Shown one piece after another: positions 59,840 through 64,000 of a stretch of 64,000 nt of DNA. The notes below the pieces were generated by a model. It made no database searches. It was not told where the DNA came from and saw only the letters and a program-made list of their open reading frames with translations. Source of the stretch: Prolixibacteraceae bacterium (lineage in GTDB: Bacteria > Bacteroidota > Bacteroidia > Bacteroidales > Prolixibacteraceae). The first letter of the stretch is position 1, and each line of letters starts with the position of its first letter. Position numbers and translations under genes: made by a program. The stretch is from assembly GCA_019459525.1 (NCBI GenBank), contig JAIBEY010000072.1, forward strand, positions 62,001-126,000, in the 5' to 3' direction.

Positions 59840-60601
59840 ATGAGACCATATATTTTAGCCGAAACCAATTGGAAAACAGTAAAAGACGAACGTTATCAAC
59901 TCGTTGTATTGCCATGGGGAGCAACAGAAGCTCACAATTATCATTTGCCGTATTCGACCGATAATGTGGAAGCCGAAGCGATTGCCGCCGAATCAGCACG
60001 AATTGCATGGGAAAAAGGCGGTAAGGTGATCGTTTTACCAGGCATTCCGTTTGGTGTAAATACGGGCCAGTTCGATGTTCAGCTCGATATGAACCTGAAC
60101 CCATCCACGCAGTTTGCTATCCTGAACGACATTATCGAAACCCTTAACCGGCAGGAAATATATAAACTGGTGATTTTGAACAGTCACGGAGGTAACGATT
60201 TCAGGCAAATGCTGCGCGAACTGGGACTGAAATATCCGAAAATGTTCCTTTCTGAAGTAAACTGGTACAAGATGAAAGACGCCAATGCCATTTTCGAAGA
60301 TTTGGGCGAACATGCCGGCGAAGTGGAAACCAGCCTGATGTTATATCTAAAGCCCGAATGGGTTTTGCCTCTTTCGGAAGCTGGTGATGGTGCTGCAAAA
60401 AAGTATAAATTCAGCGCTATGCACGAAGGCTGGGGATGGGCCGAACGGCGCTGGACAAGCGTTACCGCCGATACCGGAATTGGCAACCCTGCAAAAGCAA
60501 CCGCAAAAAAAGGGGAGAAATTTTTCAAGCTCCTGACCGAAAAAATTGGTGAATTTATGTTTGAGATAGCAACTACCGGGCCGGAAGATTTTTACCGCTA
60601 G
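59840..60601 (+). CDS. Creatininase-family amidohydrolase
   Basis: A 253-residue cytoplasmic metallohydrolase. I chose ATG 59840; an in-frame TTG at 59768 adds 24 residues of low complexity. The family metal motif is LPWGATEAHNYHLPYSTD at 24-41 (Glu30, His32, Asp41), with LVILNSHGGND near 115 and EHAGEVETSLML near 165. Members hydrolyse cyclic or linear amides (creatinine, formylated pyrimidine intermediates, mycofactocin-type peptides). The substrate here is unknown. It lies beside a Gfo/Idh/MocA enzyme, a pairing common in Bacteroidota. Confidence 0.87.
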   Translation: MRPYILAETNWKTVKDERYQLVVLPWGATEAHNYHLPYSTDNVEAEAIAAESARIAWEKGGKVIVLPGIPFGVNTGQFDVQLDMNLNPSTQFAILNDIIETLNRQEIYKLVILNSHGGNDFRQMLRELGLKYPKMFLSEVNWYKMKDANAIFEDLGEHAGEVETSLMLYLKPEWVLPLSEAGDGAAKKYKFSAMHEGWGWAERRWTSVTADTGIGNPAKATAKKGEKFFKLLTEKIGEFMFEIATTGPEDFYR

Positions 60602-60847
60602 ATTGAGATTCCGGTTCGTTTGCGTAAACTTTTTCGTTTAAATTATTACAATTCGATTAATTTTTTGCTCTATAAACATAGTAATGTTGAAGGTTTTTTT
60701 TTGTTTTATTCGTCTTATTTTCAGTACTCTAATGTGGCAGATCGGTTGATTTTTGTTGTAAAGAATCAACGAGAGTTGCTGTAACGCTTTTTTAATACTT
60801 TTTGTATTGTATATCTTTGGCGCTTTACCGTAAAAACATGATTTTCA
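60602..60847. other. Intergenic region with inverted repeat and promoter
   Basis: A 246-bp AT-rich gap. GTTGATT (60745-60751) and AATCAAC (60764-60770) form an inverted repeat, which might be a weak terminator or an operator. A -7 element lies at 60812-60819. Confidence 0.5.
60812..60819 (+). promoter_or_regulatory. Candidate -7 element for the porin/lipoprotein operon
   Basis: TATCTTTG matches TAnnTTTG, 28 bp before the porin start codon. The -33 box is not evident. Confidence 0.45.
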
Positions 60848-61855
60848 ATGAAAAAATGGTGTGTTGGCCTGGTGCTTGGGGTACTGCTTTTATATCCGGA
60901 TTCTATTTTTGCTCAATCGAATGATGAGTTTAAACCATATGGCAGGGCCTTCGGGCGGATTTTTGCCAATTACCATGCCGGGATTAATGAGGCTTCTTCT
61001 GTCGATCAGGGATTTGAACTGGTAAGGGCGTATCTGGGATATGAACACTTTTTGAGTAATGAGTTTAGCGCAAGAATAAACCTCGACATTGGTAGTCCGA
61101 ACGACTTGTCGGAATACTCCAAGATCCGGCGATATGCTTATTTTAAGAATGCCTACGTTCAGTATAAAAAATCTGATTTGACGGTTCAGTTTGGATTGAT
61201 AAGCCTTAAACAGTTCGAACTTCAGGAGAAAATATGGGAACGGCGCTATCTGAAAAAATCGTTTGCCGACGAGTTCAAAATTGGCTCTTCTGCCGATTTG
61301 GGGATGATGGTAAGCTATAATTTCAACAAGCATTTGGGTGCCGATTTTACGGTGATGAATGGCGAAGGGTACAGCAGCCTTCAGGCCGATGACAAATATA
61401 AATATGGGCTCGGAGCCACTTTTAATGCTTCCAAATCTTTCTTAATCAGGGGATACGTGGATTTTATTAAAGATGAAGTTGCACAAACCACACCTGTACT
61501 TTTTTTATCTTATACCTATAAAGGAAATTTTAATATAGCCGGCGAATACAACTACCAGTATAACAATAACTTCAAAAGTGGACAGGATCTGTATGGATAC
61601 TCTGTTTTCAGTAAGTATAACCTGAATAAACAGATCCAGCTATTTGCCCGGTTCGATAAACTTCAGTCGAATACCCTTCCGGGGAAAACAACTCCGTGGC
61701 AATTGTCGAAAGACGGGAGCATGGTTATTGGAGGAATCCAGTATGCGCCGGTTAAAGGGATTAAAATTGCACTCGATTACCAGGATTGGTATCCCTGGGC
61801 AGCTAATTTATCGAACAAATCGTTTATTTACCTTGATTTGGAAGTAAGTCTGTAA
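60848..61855 (+). CDS. Porin-like outer-membrane beta-barrel protein
   Basis: A 335-residue protein with signal peptide (about residues 1-22, ending IFAQS). Alternating strands with aromatic residues (YGRAFGRIFANYHAG; LSNEFSARINLDIGS; KYKYGLGATFNASKSFLIRGYVDFI; VIGGIQYAPVKGIKIALDYQDW) fit a 14- to 16-strand barrel of the phosphate-selective or general porin type. The final residues (FIYLDLEVSL) look like the last strand. It starts the pair with the beta-helix lipoprotein, which follows after 2 bp. Confidence 0.8.
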   Translation: MKKWCVGLVLGVLLLYPDSIFAQSNDEFKPYGRAFGRIFANYHAGINEASSVDQGFELVRAYLGYEHFLSNEFSARINLDIGSPNDLSEYSKIRRYAYFKNAYVQYKKSDLTVQFGLISLKQFELQEKIWERRYLKKSFADEFKIGSSADLGMMVSYNFNKHLGADFTVMNGEGYSSLQADDKYKYGLGATFNASKSFLIRGYVDFIKDEVAQTTPVLFLSYTYKGNFNIAGEYNYQYNNNFKSGQDLYGYSVFSKYNLNKQIQLFARFDKLQSNTLPGKTTPWQLSKDGSMVIGGIQYAPVKGIKIALDYQDWYPWAANLSNKSFIYLDLEVSL

Positions 61856-61857
61856 GT

Positions 61858-63177
61858 ATGAAGACAAAATTTTATATACTGGTTGTTGCCTTGGTTGCAC
61901 TTTTGGGAGCTTGCAGAAAAAGTGATTATATAGTCGAATCAGGAGTTGTAAGCCTGAAAGATGATGGCAACGGAACCGGCACGGTTACCTGGACCAAAGA
62001 TATGCAGTATGTTTTGGAAGGGCTTGTTTTTGTAAACGATGGGCAAACATTAACGATTAAAGCTGGAACGGTTGTGCGATTTAAGTCGGGACAAGCCGAA
62101 AACAGCAGCGCGTTGATTGTTGCCCGCGGAGGTAAAATTATTGCAGAAGGAACCCGCGAAGAGCCTATTATTTTTACCGTTGATGGCGATGATCTGAACG
62201 GTTCCGTTCCGCTTGAAGCGCGTGGCTTATGGGGCGGACTGGTAATTTTGGGAAATGCGCCGTTAAATCTGGCCAGTGGCGAATCGTATATCGAAGGTAT
62301 TCCGCTGTCGGAACCCCGGATTGTTTACGGCGGGACCGATGAGCAGGATAATTCGGGTTCGTTAAAGTATGTTTCTATCAGGCATGGAGGCACCAACATT
62401 GGCGAAGGGAACGAGATTAACGGGCTTACGCTTGGAGGCGTTGGTAGTGGAACCAGTATTGATTATGTTGAAGTTATTTCGAATGAAGATGATGGCATTG
62501 AAATATTTGGAGGTAAAGTCAGCCTGAAACACATTGTGGTGGCCTACTGCGGCGATGATGCTTTCGACTACGACCTGGGTTGGAGTGGTAACGGGCAATT
62601 TTGGCTGGGATTGCAGTCGGCATATCAGGGCGACCGAATGATTGAAGCTGGCGGAGGGGTTGATCCGGTAATCGGGCAACCGTTTTCGATGCCTGATATT
62701 TTTAATGTGACTTTATACGCCAAAGGCAGTGGGAGCAACGTTCCGCTTCTGAGTTTCGATAACAATGCCGGTGGAACTCTGGCCAACTCCATTTTGATGA
62801 ACGGCGCCAAAGGAATTTCTATTCAGCAAACCGACAATCAGCATGATTCGTACCATCAGTGGGAACTGGGGAATCTGGAGGTAAAAAATAATATTTTCTA
62901 CCAGGTGGCATCCAATAACGAAAAAGATATTTTTTCGGTTTCGGGAAGTGCTACCGAAGAACAAAAAGCCAGATGGTCGGCCTATTTTTCGCTGGCAGCG
63001 AATCGGATTGCCGATCCGGGTCTCAACAACTACACCGATAATTTTGTACCGAAAACACCACTGGCAGGCAGTTTGGCGAATTACCCCAACAATTGGTTTC
63101 AGCAAGTGACTTTTTTTGGCGCTTTTGGCGAGGATAACTGGTTGACAGGCTGGTCGGCCCTGGATGCTTCCGAGTAA
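61858..63177 (+). CDS. Surface lipoprotein with parallel beta-helix domain
   Basis: A 439-residue lipoprotein (lipobox LGAC, Cys19). Residues about 45-300 repeat short strand-turn units (TLTIKAGTVVRFKSG; ALIVARGGKIIAEGTREEPIIFT; LKYVSIRHGGTNIGEG; IDYVEVISNEDDGIEIFGGKVSLKHIVVAYC), the layout of a right-handed parallel beta-helix. No catalytic polysaccharide-lyase motif is obvious. It begins 2 bp after the porin stop, so both proteins are surely made together. It may bind a substrate at the surface and pass it to the porin; that is inference. Confidence 0.8.
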   Translation: MKTKFYILVVALVALLGACRKSDYIVESGVVSLKDDGNGTGTVTWTKDMQYVLEGLVFVNDGQTLTIKAGTVVRFKSGQAENSSALIVARGGKIIAEGTREEPIIFTVDGDDLNGSVPLEARGLWGGLVILGNAPLNLASGESYIEGIPLSEPRIVYGGTDEQDNSGSLKYVSIRHGGTNIGEGNEINGLTLGGVGSGTSIDYVEVISNEDDGIEIFGGKVSLKHIVVAYCGDDAFDYDLGWSGNGQFWLGLQSAYQGDRMIEAGGGVDPVIGQPFSMPDIFNVTLYAKGSGSNVPLLSFDNNAGGTLANSILMNGAKGISIQQTDNQHDSYHQWELGNLEVKNNIFYQVASNNEKDIFSVSGSATEEQKARWSAYFSLAANRIADPGLNNYTDNFVPKTPLAGSLANYPNNWFQQVTFFGAFGEDNWLTGWSALDASE

Positions 63178-63249
63178 TTGAGCGGGAAGTTCAGCAAAAA
63201 TAAATCGAAGAAAAAAAGTAAAACGATGATTTTTTTATTCGATTTATTT

Positions 63250-63257
63250 TAACTTTG
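63250..63257 (+). promoter_or_regulatory. Candidate -7 element for the TetR gene
   Basis: TAACTTTG matches TAnnTTTG and overlaps the start of the dyad at 63255, so bound repressor would cover the promoter. Confidence 0.45.
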
Positions 63258-63273
63258 ACCGACCGTTCATTCA
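63255..63273. promoter_or_regulatory. Candidate autoregulatory operator of the TetR gene
   Basis: TTGACCGACCGTTCATTCA has dyad symmetry at 12 of 18 positions (taking TGA...TCA as the ends) and overlaps the -7 element. It lies 16-34 bp before the start codon. It resembles the site at 4862-4880. Confidence 0.5.
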
Positions 63274-63288
63274 TAAAATATCTAAACG

Positions 63289-63903
63289 ATGTGTCCTCGA
63301 ACATCACAGCAATTTGAAACCATCCGTCAGGAAAAGACCAAACTAATCCTCGATACCGCACTCGAACTGTTTGCAGAAAAGGGTTATCATATCACTTCAA
63401 TCAGCGACATTACTAAAAAAGCGGGTATCTCAAAAGGGTTGATTTATAATTATTTTGATAGCAAGGAAGCGGTGTTGCGCAGCATTATTCAAGTCGGTTA
63501 CGATACGGCCTACAATAATCTCGATATTAACCGCGACCATACGTTGGCAAGAGAAGAGTTTATTCATTTTCTCCGGATTACTTTTCGTTCTGTCAGGGAA
63601 AACCCGCGGTTTTGGAAGTTGTATAGCGCACTGGTTTTGCAACCCGGAATTCAGGATATGTTTGTGGCTGAGTATGGTGGAAAAGGGCAGGAGATACAGA
63701 AATTGTTGCTCGACTTCATAAAAATATCGGGAAGCACTGCTCCCGAGAATGATTTGATTGCCATTTCGTCGCTAATAAAAGGCGCTCATCTCATCCTGAT
63801 CACCGCACCCGATTTTTTCCCGGCCGGACAGTTCGAAGAAACCATTATCGATGCATGTTTCCGGCTGATACAAAAGACTGAAGTGGATAGTCTCAGTGCT
63901 TGA
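63289..63903 (+). CDS. TetR/AcrR-family transcriptional regulator
   Basis: A 204-residue repressor. The N-terminal helix-turn-helix is typical: KLILDTALELFAEKGYHITSISDITKKAGISKGLIYNYFDSKEAVL (about residues 18-62). The C-terminal helical ligand-binding domain is variable. The dyad at its own promoter suggests autorepression. No efflux genes follow within the remaining 97 bp of the window; the targets could lie beyond the edge or include the export operon at 4997-10603. Confidence 0.92.
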   Translation: MCPRTSQQFETIRQEKTKLILDTALELFAEKGYHITSISDITKKAGISKGLIYNYFDSKEAVLRSIIQVGYDTAYNNLDINRDHTLAREEFIHFLRITFRSVRENPRFWKLYSALVLQPGIQDMFVAEYGGKGQEIQKLLLDFIKISGSTAPENDLIAISSLIKGAHLILITAPDFFPAGQFEETIIDACFRLIQKTEVDSLSA

Positions 63904-64000
63904 AAGTATTTCCTTCGATACGCTAAGTTGTTCAGGGATTGGAGCTTTCAGTGAGAATGTTAATTGTAAACAGAACGAATAACTAAATACATCACCGCTC

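Noticed and set aside
36849-60601. A complete polysaccharide utilisation locus
   Set aside because: No TonB-dependent SusC-like or SusD-like gene is present among the open frames, so the definition is not met in this window.
1-64000. tRNA, rRNA or tmRNA genes
   Set aside because: I looked for cloverleaf-like or rRNA-like stretches in the gaps and saw none; almost all gaps are short and AT-rich.

Overview
The window is a stretch of Bacteroidota chromosome, probably an anaerobic or facultative member of Bacteroidia (my guess is a Marinilabiliales/Prolixibacteraceae-type organism). The evidence is type IX secretion and gliding-type proteins (PorP/SprF, CHU_C C-terminus), Bacteroidota TAnnTTTG promoter elements, weak Shine-Dalgarno sequences, many secreted glycosidases and Tat-dependent Gfo/Idh/MocA enzymes. 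I found no rRNA, tRNA, CRISPR array, insertion sequence or phage gene.

Region 1 (1-10.6 kb): a truncated sugar-porter gene, glmM, two secreted proteins of unknown role, and a four-gene export operon (adaptor, MacB-like permease, TolC-like channel, second adaptor) that has no ATPase gene beside it. Region 2 (10.7-14.6 kb, minus strand): a GH9 endoglucanase, then a SpoIIE-type phosphatase overlapping a two-PAS sensor. Region 3 (14.6-21 kb): a 0.7-kb AT-rich regulatory gap followed by a type IX secretion-type cluster (CHU_C protein, PorP/SprF, OmpA-LysM protein, repeat protein).

Region 4 (21.1-34.8 kb) is the centrepiece: a ten-gene [FeFe]-hydrogenase operon. It begins with regulatory genes (DRTGG, RsbW-like ATPase, an HsfB-like iron-sulfur protein, second DRTGG, PHP phosphoesterase, second ATPase), continues with a small [2Fe-2S] protein and ends with HydB, HydA and HydC. 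After an esterase gene and a structured intergenic repeat comes a second, leaner HydC-HydB-HydA operon. Its HydA has an altered H-cluster motif and its HydB lacks the outer iron-sulfur domains. The phosphatase and PAS sensor of region 2 look like detached members of the regulatory set. The maturase gene hydE lies at 38.3-39.3 kb; hydF and hydG are not in the window.

Region 5 (34.9-60.6 kb) holds ogt, cutC, a small barrel-like protein and a catabolic cluster for a probably rhamnose- or fucose-containing glycan: two GH106-type proteins, GH78, a GH99/WbsX-like enzyme, a beta-propeller glycosidase, an arabinose/fucose-isomerase-family protein, two Gfo/Idh/MocA enzymes, a creatininase-family protein, an AraC regulator and an S9 peptidase. 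No SusC/SusD pair is present. A DUF559 endonuclease gene sits inside a set of roughly 130-bp composite palindromic repeats. Region 6 (60.8-64 kb) has a porin-like protein, a beta-helix lipoprotein and a TetR regulator whose promoter operator resembles a site upstream of the export operon.
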